Assembly (NCBI GenBank): GCA_003209755.1
Contig: QCPD01000002.1
Location: 62,001-126,000 of the forward strand
From: Prochlorococcus sp. AG-436-C14
GTDB lineage: Bacteria > Cyanobacteriota > Cyanobacteriia > PCC-6307 > Cyanobiaceae
Direction: 5' to 3'
DNA length: 64,000 bases
This document shows, one piece after another, positions 8,045 to 16,128 of this stretch (the first letter of the stretch is position 1; each line of letters opens with the position of its first letter). Under the pieces are notes generated by a model that saw only the letters and a program-made list of their open reading frames with translations, was not told the origin of the DNA and ran no database searches. A program made the translations under genes and the position numbers.

Positions 8045-9328
8045 TTATTTTGATAATGAAATTAATTCAAAATAAATTATTTCATTATCATTATCGTCTA
8101 TATGTTTAACGTTAAAGCTCACACCGATATTTAAATTCTTATTAGATTTTAGATTACATATAGTAGAAAAATGATATTCTATAAAGTGTAAAATACAAAT
8201 ATTTTTAAATTTGTTTACCCAATCTAGTAATATCACATGATACTTCTTAAATGAGTTATTTTTGAACCATTTACTTTGAAAATATTTTTGATCTTCTCTA
8301 TATCTCATGATATTTTGTCTTCCTTGATTGTTAATATCATGAGTAATTTGTTCAACTTCTTGTTTAGAAATAAGATCTATATTATTTAGATATCTATTTA
8401 GTTGATGGTTAACCAGCAAGTCAGCATATCTTCTAATCGGTGATGTAGCATGTAAATAAGATGTTAATCCTAAACTCGAGTGAGGCAAGGGTTTTATAGA
8501 ATAAAATGAATTACCCATAGTTTTCTTAAGTATGAAATTGTCTAAAACTTTATTATCAGAATATTTTATATTATAGTTAGAAACTTTATTAATACGTTGT
8601 TGAACCCTATATGGAACTGGTATTTTATTTACCTTAGTAAAATTTGAGATTAGATTTCCATAAAGGATCATTGCTTCACTTATTAATTGTCTAGATAAAG
8701 TTGGATCTATTATCTTAAGGGTGGGACTATTATCTTCTACAACTATCTTTCCATATGATTCTAATATTTCCATAGAACCTGAACTCTTTCTCCAACATTT
8801 TCTACTTTGTAAAATTTCAGAAATAATACTTAAATCTTCTTCTTCTTTTGGCGCATAATCAATAAGTTCATCAGCTTCTGTATAATTTAATCTGAAGTCT
8901 ACTTTAATATTACTCTGCACTATTTCTGTAGAACAAACACTACCATCTTCATTAAGAATAACACCTAAGCTTAATGATGATCTCTTTTCTTTCTCACTTA
9001 GACTAACCACATCATTTATTAAAACTTTAGGAAGCATGTAATAAGTATTAGTTGATAAATAAACAGTAGAAATAAGCTTCCTTGCATTCTTATCAATAGC
9101 TGATTGATATTCAAAATATGACGAAGGCGAAGCAATGTGAATCCATAACTTATGCTGACAAGATATTTTCTCTAACGAAATAGCATCATCTATTTCAAAC
9201 GATTGAGAATCATCAATAGAATAAGTTTTAAGATGTGTAAGGTCTTTAACTGCAATATTTATATTACTTGTTTGTTTAAATCTTGATATTATATCTTTTA
9301 CTTCATTATCTATTATTTTATTGTACAT
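8045..9328 (-). CDS. RNB-domain exoribonuclease (RNase II/R family), short form
   Basis: A 3'-5' exoribonuclease. The RNB signature HATSPIRRYADLLVNHQL and the N-terminal acidic cluster SIDDSQSFEIDDAIS (about 37-51) are present. Asp39, Asp47 and Asp48 match catalytic aspartates, while the residue aligning with E. coli RNase II Asp207 appears to be Glu45. The RNB domain starts almost at the first residue, so the N-terminal cold-shock domains are missing. A degenerate S1-like C-terminal segment may remain. 427 aa is well short of E. coli RNase II (about 640 aa). The start lies 23 bases after rpsR, so it may belong to the rpmG-rpsR transcript. Confidence 0.85.
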   Translation of the reverse strand: MYNKIIDNEVKDIISRFKQTSNINIAVKDLTHLKTYSIDDSQSFEIDDAISLEKISCQHKLWIHIASPSSYFEYQSAIDKNARKLISTVYLSTNTYYMLPKVLINDVVSLSEKEKRSSLSLGVILNEDGSVCSTEIVQSNIKVDFRLNYTEADELIDYAPKEEEDLSIISEILQSRKCWRKSSGSMEILESYGKIVVEDNSPTLKIIDPTLSRQLISEAMILYGNLISNFTKVNKIPVPYRVQQRINKVSNYNIKYSDNKVLDNFILKKTMGNSFYSIKPLPHSSLGLTSYLHATSPIRRYADLLVNHQLNRYLNNIDLISKQEVEQITHDINNQGRQNIMRYREDQKYFQSKWFKNNSFKKYHVILLDWVNKFKNICILHFIEYHFSTICNLKSNKNLNIGVSFNVKHIDDNDNEIIYFELISLSK

Positions 9329-9351
9329 TCTATTATTAATAGAATTTTATC

Positions 9352-9573
9352 TTATCCTTCTGGATTAACAAAGGGAAGTAAGGCAATAATTCTTGCTCTT
9401 TTAACTGCTGTGGTTAAATCTCTTTGTTGCTTAGCTGTTAATCCAGTAAGTCTTCTAGGTAAAATTTTCCCTCTATCCGTAATAAATTTCTTTAATAATT
9501 CTACGTCTTTGTAGTCAATGGGATCTCCTGGCTTTATAGGGGAGAGCTTTTGTTTGAATAGTGAATTAGTCAT
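9352..9573 (-). CDS. rpsR: 30S ribosomal protein S18
   Basis: A 73-aa protein with the S18 core: [22 protein letters not shown] (start of the fold), then [27 protein letters not shown], the rRNA-contacting basic helix. S18 binds S6 and the platform of the 30S subunit. It sits 26 bases downstream of rpmG, the usual rpmG-rpsR order in cyanobacteria, and is followed by the RNB exonuclease gene on the same strand. Confidence 0.97.
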   Translation of the reverse strand: MTNSLFKQKLSPIKPGDPIDYKDVELLKKFITDRGKILPRRLTGLTAKQQRDLTTAVKRARIIALLPFVNPEG

Positions 9574-9599
9574 TTTAAAAAGTGTATAAAAGGAAATGA

Positions 9600-9797
9600 T
9601 TATTTGATTTCTCTATGAATAGTCATCTTGTTTAATTCAGGGCAGAATTTTTTAAGTTCAAGTCTTTCAGTAGTGTTCCTACGATTTTTTTCTGTGGTGT
9701 ATCTAGATACACCTGCAGAACGCTTTTCTGAGCTTGGTACAGATCTAGACTCTGTACATTCTAAAGTAACAACTATTCTGGTACCTTTTTTAGCCAT
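9600..9797 (-). CDS. rpmG: 50S ribosomal protein L33
   Basis: A 65-aa protein beginning [19 protein letters not shown], with the [20 protein letters not shown] motif typical of L33. Only Cys14 and Cys52 are present, so the four-cysteine zinc knuckle of some L33 forms is incomplete. This is the first gene of the rpmG-rpsR unit. It diverges from pheT, with a 116-base shared upstream region. Confidence 0.96.
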   Translation of the reverse strand: MAKKGTRIVVTLECTESRSVPSSEKRSAGVSRYTTEKNRRNTTERLELKKFCPELNKMTIHREIK

Positions 9798-9913
9798 ATG
9801 AACTTAGCTCAACTTTTGTGAGTCTAGGGAACAAAGTACAATCTTACTAGGCTATGCACCCTTTTTTATAAATTCATTTGAGCACCTATGTTTAACTCCT
9901 GTCAGAGCAAATC

Positions 9914-12388
9914 ATGAAGGTATCAGTTTCTTGGCTAAAAGATCTTGTCGAATTTAACAATGATATTGATGAATTGGCTGAAAAGCTTTCAATGACAGGC
10001 TTTGAAGTTGAATCATTAGAAAACTTATCAGATCAAGCAAAGAATGTTGTTATTGGTTTTGTTGACGAAATCACACCACATCCAAATGCTGAAAAGCTCA
10101 AAGTTTGTTCAGTAGATGTTGGTTTACCCAAAAAGCTAAGTATTGTTTGTGGTGCACCAAACGTAAAAGCCGGATTTCATGTCCTTGTGGCGAAGGTTGG
10201 AGCCTATTTATCATCAAAATCATTAAAAATAAAATTAACTAATTTACGAGGTGTAGAAAGTGCAGGAATGATTTGCTCATTGGATGAATTAGGAATTGAA
10301 AGTTGTAATCAAGGTATAGAAATTCTTGAAGAAAATGAAACAAATATTCCTCCAATCGGTTCAGATGCTGTCGATTATCTTGGCTTAAATGACACTATAA
10401 TAGAATTAGCTATTACTGCTAATAGACCTGATGGTATGTCTATGGCTGGTATAGCACGAGAAATATCAACTATAACAAATTCAAAATTAACATTACCAAC
10501 TTTAAATTTCAATAATGACTTTGAAAGATTTGAGCCACAAATAACAGATAAAGAAACGATAGGATCAGACTTTATTTACTCACTTACATATATAGATAAT
10601 ATAGACAATACTGGAAAGATAAATAAATCAATTTTTAATAAATTAAATTCATTAAGGCAAAATTGTATAAACCCAGTTGTAGACATAACAAATTTTTTAA
10701 TGTTTGAACAAGGCCAGCCACTACATGCCTTTGATGCAGATCTATTAGATAATATAGTTGGTAGCAAAGTTGTTCCAAATGATTTTGGTATCAGAAATGG
10801 TAAATCAGGCGAATCATTTGTTGCACTCGATAAAAAAGAATATAAATTAAATGAAAATATAAAGGTAATTACATGCGGCGATTACCCAATTGCAATAGCT
10901 GGGGTTATCGGTGGAAACAATTGTTCTGTAAGTGCTAAAACTACAAGAATTTGGTTAGAAGCCGCAGTATTTACTCCAACATCAGTTAGAAATAGTAGTA
11001 GAGAAATAGGGCTCAGGACAGATTCAAGTAGCAGATATGAAAAGGGTATATCACCTAAAATGACAACGGCAGTTTCAAAAAGAGCTAGTGAAATAATTTC
11101 TTTAGAATTAGGTGGTAATATTAAATCGACTCATGTTAATAATGAATTTATTAGTAGAGATATTTCTGTTAATCTTAGAATAGAGAAAATTAACAAGGTT
11201 CTAGGTAAATTGAGTTGCAATGATAATAACAAATTAGATAAAAGTTCTAATACACTTCGTAATCTTAATAAAGATGAGATTGAGCCTCTTCTAATAAAAC
11301 TAGGTTGCCTAATCACGTCTACTTCTAGTGGTTGGAATGTACAAATCCCTGCTTACAGATCTTCTGATTTAACTAGAGAGATCGATTTAATAGAAGAAAT
11401 AGCAAGACTAATTGGATATGATAATTTTGATTCAAATATGCCCGATCCTCTTCAGCCAGGAGTCCTAACACCCGCTAATTTGGTTGAAAGACGTTTACGA
11501 AATTCCTTTATCCATAATGGATTTCAAGAAGTAGTTACTTCATCACTTGTTGGTCCTGATAACTCGGAAAGAAATGCTGTATTAATCAAAAATCCATTAC
11601 TATCAGAGACAAGTAGATTAAGAACTAATGTATGGGATGAGCATCTTAAAATTCTTCAGAGAAATGTATCATTTGGGGCTGAAGGGTGTTGGATATTTGA
11701 AATAGCAAAGACATACAAAAAAGATAAAGAAAGCTTTGTTGAAACAAATTTATTAGCAGGTTCTTTAACTGGTAATAAACGATTAAGTAAGTGGGGCTCA
11801 ACATCAAAACAAATATCATTAGATTATTTTGAAGCAAGAGGAAAACTTAATCAATCCCTTGAAGTTCTAGGAATTGAAACTATTGATAAGCAACTTACCG
11901 GCAAAGACATCATGCATCCGGGTCGAACTTCTGAATTATTTGTTGAAGGAAAAAGTATTGGCTTCTTTGGACAAATTCACCCTTCTTTCTCAGAAAAATA
12001 TGATCTAATTAAAGAAACTTACTTATTCAACCTTGAGTTTGATTCCTTGGTTAAAGCTGCGACAAGGAAAACAAATTGGACAAGAATCTACAAGGATTAC
12101 CCAACTGTTCCTTACATGGAAAGGGATATTGCTCTAATTCATTTAAAAAAATATAGCTCTATAGAAATAATTAATCTAATAAAGAAATCTGGAAGACCAC
12201 TTTTAGAGAAAGTGGAATTGATAGACCGTTACGAAGGATCTTCTATCCCCGAGGATTCGGTTAGCCAGGCATTTAGAATAAAATATAGAGACCCAAAAAG
12301 AACTCTAGTAGAAGAAGATATAAATCCAATACACGAAAAAATTAGAAATACTCTTAAAGAAAAAATAAACGCGGACCTCAGAAGTTAG
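9914..12388 (+). CDS. pheT: phenylalanyl-tRNA synthetase beta chain
   Basis: 824 aa, the expected size for the bacterial beta subunit, which pairs with PheS (not in this window). In order: MKVSVSWLKDLVEF start, an EMAP/OB-type tRNA-binding domain (about 40-150, HPNAEKLKVCSVDVG), B3/B4 editing domain (VVDITNFLMFEQGQPLHAFD), B5 domain, a catalytic-like core (LTREIDLIEEIARLIGYD) and a C-terminal ferredoxin-fold anticodon-binding domain (YPTVPYMERDIALIH to the end). It diverges from rpmG. Downstream is a small-ORF region rich in GTCTTAT repeats. Confidence 0.97.
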   Translation: MKVSVSWLKDLVEFNNDIDELAEKLSMTGFEVESLENLSDQAKNVVIGFVDEITPHPNAEKLKVCSVDVGLPKKLSIVCGAPNVKAGFHVLVAKVGAYLSSKSLKIKLTNLRGVESAGMICSLDELGIESCNQGIEILEENETNIPPIGSDAVDYLGLNDTIIELAITANRPDGMSMAGIAREISTITNSKLTLPTLNFNNDFERFEPQITDKETIGSDFIYSLTYIDNIDNTGKINKSIFNKLNSLRQNCINPVVDITNFLMFEQGQPLHAFDADLLDNIVGSKVVPNDFGIRNGKSGESFVALDKKEYKLNENIKVITCGDYPIAIAGVIGGNNCSVSAKTTRIWLEAAVFTPTSVRNSSREIGLRTDSSSRYEKGISPKMTTAVSKRASEIISLELGGNIKSTHVNNEFISRDISVNLRIEKINKVLGKLSCNDNNKLDKSSNTLRNLNKDEIEPLLIKLGCLITSTSSGWNVQIPAYRSSDLTREIDLIEEIARLIGYDNFDSNMPDPLQPGVLTPANLVERRLRNSFIHNGFQEVVTSSLVGPDNSERNAVLIKNPLLSETSRLRTNVWDEHLKILQRNVSFGAEGCWIFEIAKTYKKDKESFVETNLLAGSLTGNKRLSKWGSTSKQISLDYFEARGKLNQSLEVLGIETIDKQLTGKDIMHPGRTSELFVEGKSIGFFGQIHPSFSEKYDLIKETYLFNLEFDSLVKAATRKTNWTRIYKDYPTVPYMERDIALIHLKKYSSIEIINLIKKSGRPLLEKVELIDRYEGSSIPEDSVSQAFRIKYRDPKRTLVEEDINPIHEKIRNTLKEKINADLRS

Positions 12389-12454
12389 TCTGATTAGTCT
12401 TGCCTGAGTCTCGTAAATAGTCTTATAGCAAGACCATTAGGAGATCTAGTAGAT

Positions 12455-12480
12455 CACTTTAAAAATTAATTTTTAAAGTG
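12455..12480 (+). terminator. perfect 26-base palindrome after pheT
   Basis: CACTTTAAAAATT (12455-12467) is followed directly by its reverse complement (12468-12480), 67 bases after the pheT stop. It could form a terminator hairpin, but no T tract follows (TCTTATG), so it could also be a binding site or an mRNA 3'-end stabiliser. Confidence 0.45.
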
Positions 12481-12540
12481 TCTTATGTTCTTTGAGTTTT
12501 TAAATTTTTATTGCTTTAAATTATCGACTAGAGATTAATT

Positions 12541-12678
12541 ATGAATAAAATTTCTCCAAATATAAATGTCAAACAAAAAAATAGACAAAAGCTGTCTTAT
12601 GAATCTCTTATAAGAATCACCATAAGACCCATCTTGAGTCTTATGCAAGACGTACGAGAATCTTTATATTTTTTTTAA
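12541..12678 (+). CDS. possible small protein, 45 aa
   Basis: ATG to TAA frame, basic overall (Lys/Arg-rich), starting MNKISPNINVKQKNRQKLSY and ending with an amphipathic RESLYFF. It contains the segment LIRITIRPILSLMQDV. There is no clear Shine-Dalgarno. The frame spans three of the local GTCTTAT repeats (one inverted), so the open frame may be fortuitous. No family recognised. Confidence 0.35.
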   Translation: MNKISPNINVKQKNRQKLSYESLIRITIRPILSLMQDVRESLYFF

Positions 12679-12732
12679 AGCAATAATCTATGTCTATTTG
12701 AAATAAGAAAGCATATCTAACGGTTTAATTCA

Positions 12733-12759
12733 GCATAACTGTCTATATAGCAGTTATGC
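12733..12759 (+). promoter_or_regulatory. hairpin covering the start of a small ORF
   Basis: GCATAACTG (12733-12741) pairs exactly with CAGTTATGC (12751-12759) around a 9-base loop. The ATG of the 59-aa ORF at 12756 lies inside the right arm, so folding would hide the start codon. This suggests translational control if the ORF is real, and is inference only. Confidence 0.35.
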
Positions 12760-12935
12760 GAGCTATAGAAGCTTGTATTAACAATAAAAGTCAGCCTATA
12801 AAAACCGATTGGACAAAAGATGGACACGATCAAGGTCTAGCTACATCAAATCAAATTTACCTGTCCAAACTTCTTACGATGAAATTAGATTTTTATGCAT
12901 TTAAAAATGCAATTGATGCCTTTATATGCCTTTGA
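12756..12935 (+). CDS. possible small protein, 59 aa
   Basis: ATG to TGA frame. The product reads MRAIEACINNKSQPIKTDWT, then a Gly/Asp/His-rich turn (KDGHDQG) and a helical C-terminal half (NQIYLSKLLTMKLDFYAFKNAIDAF). Trp, His, Cys and Gly content argue for coding. No known family. The end of the frame carries a 10-base periodic repeat (ATGCCTTT at 12916 and 12926), and TGATG/CATCA arms around a T-rich stretch just after it could act as a terminator. Confidence 0.45.
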   Translation: MRAIEACINNKSQPIKTDWTKDGHDQGLATSNQIYLSKLLTMKLDFYAFKNAIDAFICL

Positions 12936-13100
12936 TGTATTTTTTTTTTAAAAGCATCAGCAATATTTTGATTTATCAGTTGTATTTTTATCCAATGCAT
13001 TACTTTTTTAATAATAAAACTCTATCGTAAGAAATCTATCTAATCTAGTATGAGTCTACCTTTTAGACTAATGATGAGTCCAATATAAGAAATCTGAAAA

Positions 13101-14138
13101 CTAGTTTTTGTATAAATCTTTGAGTAATTGATAAGCCTCGTTTAGTTTTCTCATGGATTCGTTTGATCCTCCAGCATCAGGATGATTGGAAAGAGCTTTT
13201 TCTTTATAGGCATCTCTAATAAAAGAAAGGGTTAGGGATGACCCAGCCTTAGTTGGTAAACCTAGTAATTTGAGAGCGCCATGAACAGTCATTGTAGACT
13301 CAAGCGTTTGGAATGAAGTCACATTTTGACTACGTTTGAATTTATTAACGAATCTACGAATTAGTGTTGGGATTCTACTTCTTAGGTTTTTAGCTGAAAA
13401 GGGGTCTTCGAGCGCGCCTGCCAATATCACCACATCATCAAAAGTTACCGAGTCGATTTTCCATTCATTGCAATAGGAATTTAGCATTTTACAGGCCGCA
13501 TTCCATGTGAAAGGTATACTTTCTGTACCATCTACATTTGGCCAGATATCTCTAGCAAGCCATATCATAGATGCCTCAATCACACTTTCTGTAGGTTTTT
13601 GCCCATAAAGATAAATCCAATGTTTTTCGGCAGCATCCTTAGCCTTGATTAAATCTTCAATATCAATAGTGGTAATTGAGGTATCTTCCATATTTTTAAA
13701 AGTTTTATCTTTACTCAAACTTCTTCTTAGGTTGGTAGTTTGTTTTCTAATAAAACCTGGTAATTCAATGCCTGTGGAGACAGTATCTTTTTTGTTCCTT
13801 AGAACATCCTTAGGTTTAACATCATTGACAGCTACATTTTTTATTTCAATATTCTTATTACCAACTATCACAAGTGCTTTTTCCTCCTGGTTCCTTTTGC
13901 CTATTCCATTTTTAGGAGCTAAAGAATCATGATTACTATTATGATTAAAATCTAATTGTTCATTCTCAATAATTTCCTCTTCTAAATCATTAGATAAAAT
14001 AACCTCTAATAATCTCTCAAAAACTAATCCTCTAGCTCTAAATCCCCACTCTTTGCGAAGTCGATCGACGCCATCAACTAGATCAATTGGTAAATCAATT
14101 GATATTCTCTTAACTTCCTTGCCATCCCCTTCCGCCAC
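13101..14138 (-). CDS. J-domain protein with ribbon-helix-helix-like N-terminus
   Basis: A 345-aa protein. Residues about 8-50 (KRISIDLPIDLVDGVDRLRK... GLVFERLLEVIL) look like a ribbon-helix-helix dimer/DNA-binding unit. The middle (60-160) is polar and low-complexity. A helical domain follows (about 165-275, with TESVIEASMIWLARDIWPNV). The C-terminus is a short J-domain with the HPD triad at 319-321 (NHPDAGG), followed by ESMRKLNEAYQLLKDLY. The HPD suggests it recruits a DnaK. A weak AGTCTA/TAGACT hairpin at 13053-13069 may end the transcript. The pairing of the two ends is unusual and its client is unknown. Confidence 0.75.
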   Translation of the reverse strand: MAEGDGKEVKRISIDLPIDLVDGVDRLRKEWGFRARGLVFERLLEVILSNDLEEEIIENEQLDFNHNSNHDSLAPKNGIGKRNQEEKALVIVGNKNIEIKNVAVNDVKPKDVLRNKKDTVSTGIELPGFIRKQTTNLRRSLSKDKTFKNMEDTSITTIDIEDLIKAKDAAEKHWIYLYGQKPTESVIEASMIWLARDIWPNVDGTESIPFTWNAACKMLNSYCNEWKIDSVTFDDVVILAGALEDPFSAKNLRSRIPTLIRRFVNKFKRSQNVTSFQTLESTMTVHGALKLLGLPTKAGSSLTLSFIRDAYKEKALSNHPDAGGSNESMRKLNEAYQLLKDLYKN

Positions 14139-14327
14139 AAGATCCTAATATCTAGACATATAATAATGGCCTTTTTATTTTCAACACTCTTTTAGCTTTG
14201 AATGTATATAATTAATCTCTAATTACAAAATATATTAAAATCTCAGCATATTATCTTAAAATTAAGTGATGGCCACATAGATCAATATTATTATGTATTA
14301 TTTTAAGTGAACCAATAGTAATCTGAA

Positions 14328-14507
14328 ATGAACTTCTGCGAATCATCCAGAAACTGGAGTGAAAGAAAAAAATTTTTTCAAGCTAAGAAATTAAATTTTT
14401 TAATATCCGTTAAAGAATCTTATGAAAGAAAGCTTGCAGCCATCACAGCATCAATATCAAAACTTGAAGAACAAATTAATTCAACAACTCCTAGTGTAGA
14501 AAGCTAA
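14328..14507 (+). CDS. small coiled-coil protein, 59 aa
   Basis: ATG 14328 to TAA 14505-14507. The product has an aromatic/basic start (MNFCESSRNWSERKKFFQAK) and then a regular heptad pattern (ESYERKLAAITASISKLEEQ) before a polar tail. It is likely a short coiled coil. Codon use and Trp/Cys content support a real gene. It converges on the Ap4A phosphorylase gene 18 bases away. No recognised function. Confidence 0.6.
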   Translation: MNFCESSRNWSERKKFFQAKKLNFLISVKESYERKLAAITASISKLEEQINSTTPSVES

Positions 14508-14525
14508 ATTAACTTTAAACTACTT

Positions 14526-15362
14526 TTATATGACATCCTTTAAAATTTTTTCTGGACCAAATTTAATAAGAGTATCAACATCAGATCTTTTAGTTCCAAG
14601 AAAGTAACCAGCGAAACCAAGAGCATTTATACTAAATCCGTTAGACCTATCAGTTTTACGTGTTATAAGTGCAATCCACTCAGAAGTTATAAGTAAATTA
14701 TATGGTTTTGAAGGTTTATTAATAATATCGATTCCACCTATATCCATCTCATTAATCATAGACTTATATGAGCTAAATAAATCGTTAGAACTTGAGTTTT
14801 TGTTTTTATTCCTTTGTCTAATTGAAATACAATGAGAAATTTCAGAATAATTCTCGTTCGTATTATTTAATAAGGAGCAAAACCAATCATATCTAGGGCA
14901 AATACTCTCATTATAATGTCTTGGTAATAATTGAAAATGTCTATGAGGCTGACTAGCTCCAGCCTCTTTACTACTATTAAAGAACCATAAACCTGTAGTA
15001 TCATTATCAACATTTAGAATAGCTTCAAAATCATCTTCATTTAGCCAGCCATTTTGAGGTTTCCAGTTATTTGTTATTAATAACATATGTCCTATTTGAA
15101 CTGGATATTTATTTAATATTAATGTATGTTTGTCATTTATTGGTTGTATTTGTAATCTAGTATCCCAAGGAATAAATGGATTTCGTTTAGGACCATATTC
15201 TATTAAATACTTGGGTATAGGACTTTTGAGAAAACGAAGCTCATAATCACAGCATTCTTCTCTAGGTTCATATTTTAAAGTATTCAGAGGAATTACAGCT
15301 CCGCAATTAACAGCTTTTCTACTAATGTCCAGAGCTTTTGACCATATAGATTCGCTCTTCAC
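14526..15362 (-). CDS. ATP adenylyltransferase (Ap4A phosphorylase)
   Basis: 278 aa. A HIT-superfamily enzyme that splits Ap4A phosphorolytically into ADP and ATP. The active-site block AGASQPHRHFQLLP holds His140, His142 and Gln144 (HxHxQ); in the yeast Apa1/Apa2 family the central His is nucleotidylated. Upstream motifs NPFIPWDTRLQIQPI and HTLILNKYPVQIGHMLLIT match the N-terminal half of the family. It likely controls dinucleoside polyphosphate signals or recycles nucleotides. The length is close to the usual 290-320 aa. Confidence 0.87.
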   Translation of the reverse strand: MKSESIWSKALDISRKAVNCGAVIPLNTLKYEPREECCDYELRFLKSPIPKYLIEYGPKRNPFIPWDTRLQIQPINDKHTLILNKYPVQIGHMLLITNNWKPQNGWLNEDDFEAILNVDNDTTGLWFFNSSKEAGASQPHRHFQLLPRHYNESICPRYDWFCSLLNNTNENYSEISHCISIRQRNKNKNSSSNDLFSSYKSMINEMDIGGIDIINKPSKPYNLLITSEWIALITRKTDRSNGFSINALGFAGYFLGTKRSDVDTLIKFGPEKILKDVI

Positions 15363-15746
15363 CTCAAATAAACCTTTGATAAATAATGTTTATAGATTAT
15401 ATAATTAACAATCTAAAATTTAAAATTTAAATAAAAGCTTATTAACTAAGGGCAAATCAATAATCTAAAAAGCAGATAGAACCTAGTAAAATTCTTAAAT
15501 GATGGAATTTATGCCTTATAAGCCGACCAAAGGATGAATGAAAGAATTGTATGCAGTCAATGGATTCGACGCCCTAGAGACGATTTAAGGGTATCTAGAG
15601 GCAGTTTGATTCCCATAAGATCAACTCATTTATTGATTAAAAAAGTATTTCAAATAAAATTATTGAATTAATAAAATTAAAGATAAAATTCATAAATTAT
15701 TTTTTAAATCAGTATTCCGCCGTAACCCTCTGCACTGCAGTGGTTT
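15363..15746. other. intergenic stretch with one possible micro-ORF
   Basis: About 380 bases between the Ap4A phosphorylase and the 115-aa ORF. The left half is plain A+T-rich DNA. A G+C-richer block at about 15515-15625 includes the 45-codon frame at 15534 and the string GGATTCGACG, also seen at tmRNA 5' ends, but no other tmRNA part could be found. Confidence 0.5.
15534..15671 (+). CDS. possible basic small protein, 45 aa
   Basis: ATG to TAA frame beginning MNERIVCSQWIRRPRDDLRV, strongly basic (many Arg) with a more hydrophobic end (LLIKKVFQIKLLN). The DNA is clearly richer in G+C than its flanks over the first 30 codons. An AAAGG lies immediately before the ATG, too close for a normal ribosome-binding site. 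It may be coding or may overlap a structured RNA. Confidence 0.3.
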   Translation: MNERIVCSQWIRRPRDDLRVSRGSLIPIRSTHLLIKKVFQIKLLN

Positions 15747-16094
15747 ATGGATAACACAAGAAAATTCAAATTTATCAATTTGCAAAATAGTTTCAGTTTA
15801 TTGGCAAATAAGGTTGACGAAAGCAGGGGGGAAAGAGGTAAAACCTCATTCAGTAATGTGTCCTCAATGGATTGGGACTTTTCTGAAGACGAAGCTTTCA
15901 TAGCTCTATGCGATGCGTTTCGCGAGAGCGGGGAAACATCAGCCATGGAATTTTTGGCAACAGGAGAGGGTGCTTTTCACTTTCAGGAATTAACTCAAAA
16001 TGCTGCCGGAGAGGGCATTGATTTAAGTGACTCAGAATCAATGGCAGTGTTTCAGATGGAAGTATTAGAATCTATCGATGAAATGATTAAATGA
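15747..16094 (+). CDS. conserved-type hypothetical acidic protein, 115 aa
   Basis: The C-terminal 75 residues (from MDWDFSEDEAFIALCDAFRE) are acidic and helical, with EDEAFIALCDAFRESGETSA and GEGIDLSDSESMAVFQMEVL. The first 40 residues are basic and Ser/Asn-rich and may not be translated, since Met41 (position 15867) is an alternative start. No signal peptide or membrane span. It converges on metH. It looks like a soluble picocyanobacterial protein of unknown role; I see no catalytic motif. Confidence 0.7.
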   Translation: MDNTRKFKFINLQNSFSLLANKVDESRGERGKTSFSNVSSMDWDFSEDEAFIALCDAFRESGETSAMEFLATGEGAFHFQELTQNAAGEGIDLSDSESMAVFQMEVLESIDEMIK

Positions 16095-16128
16095 TTTTCT
16101 AAATTAATTTCTAAATAGGGGAGGATAT

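Noticed and set aside
15550..15640. Possible tmRNA (ssrA) 5' domain
   Set aside because: Only GGATTCGACG matches. Neither a CCA-ending acceptor piece nor a tag ORF was found in the neighbourhood on the plus strand, as the two-piece permuted tmRNA of picocyanobacteria would need.
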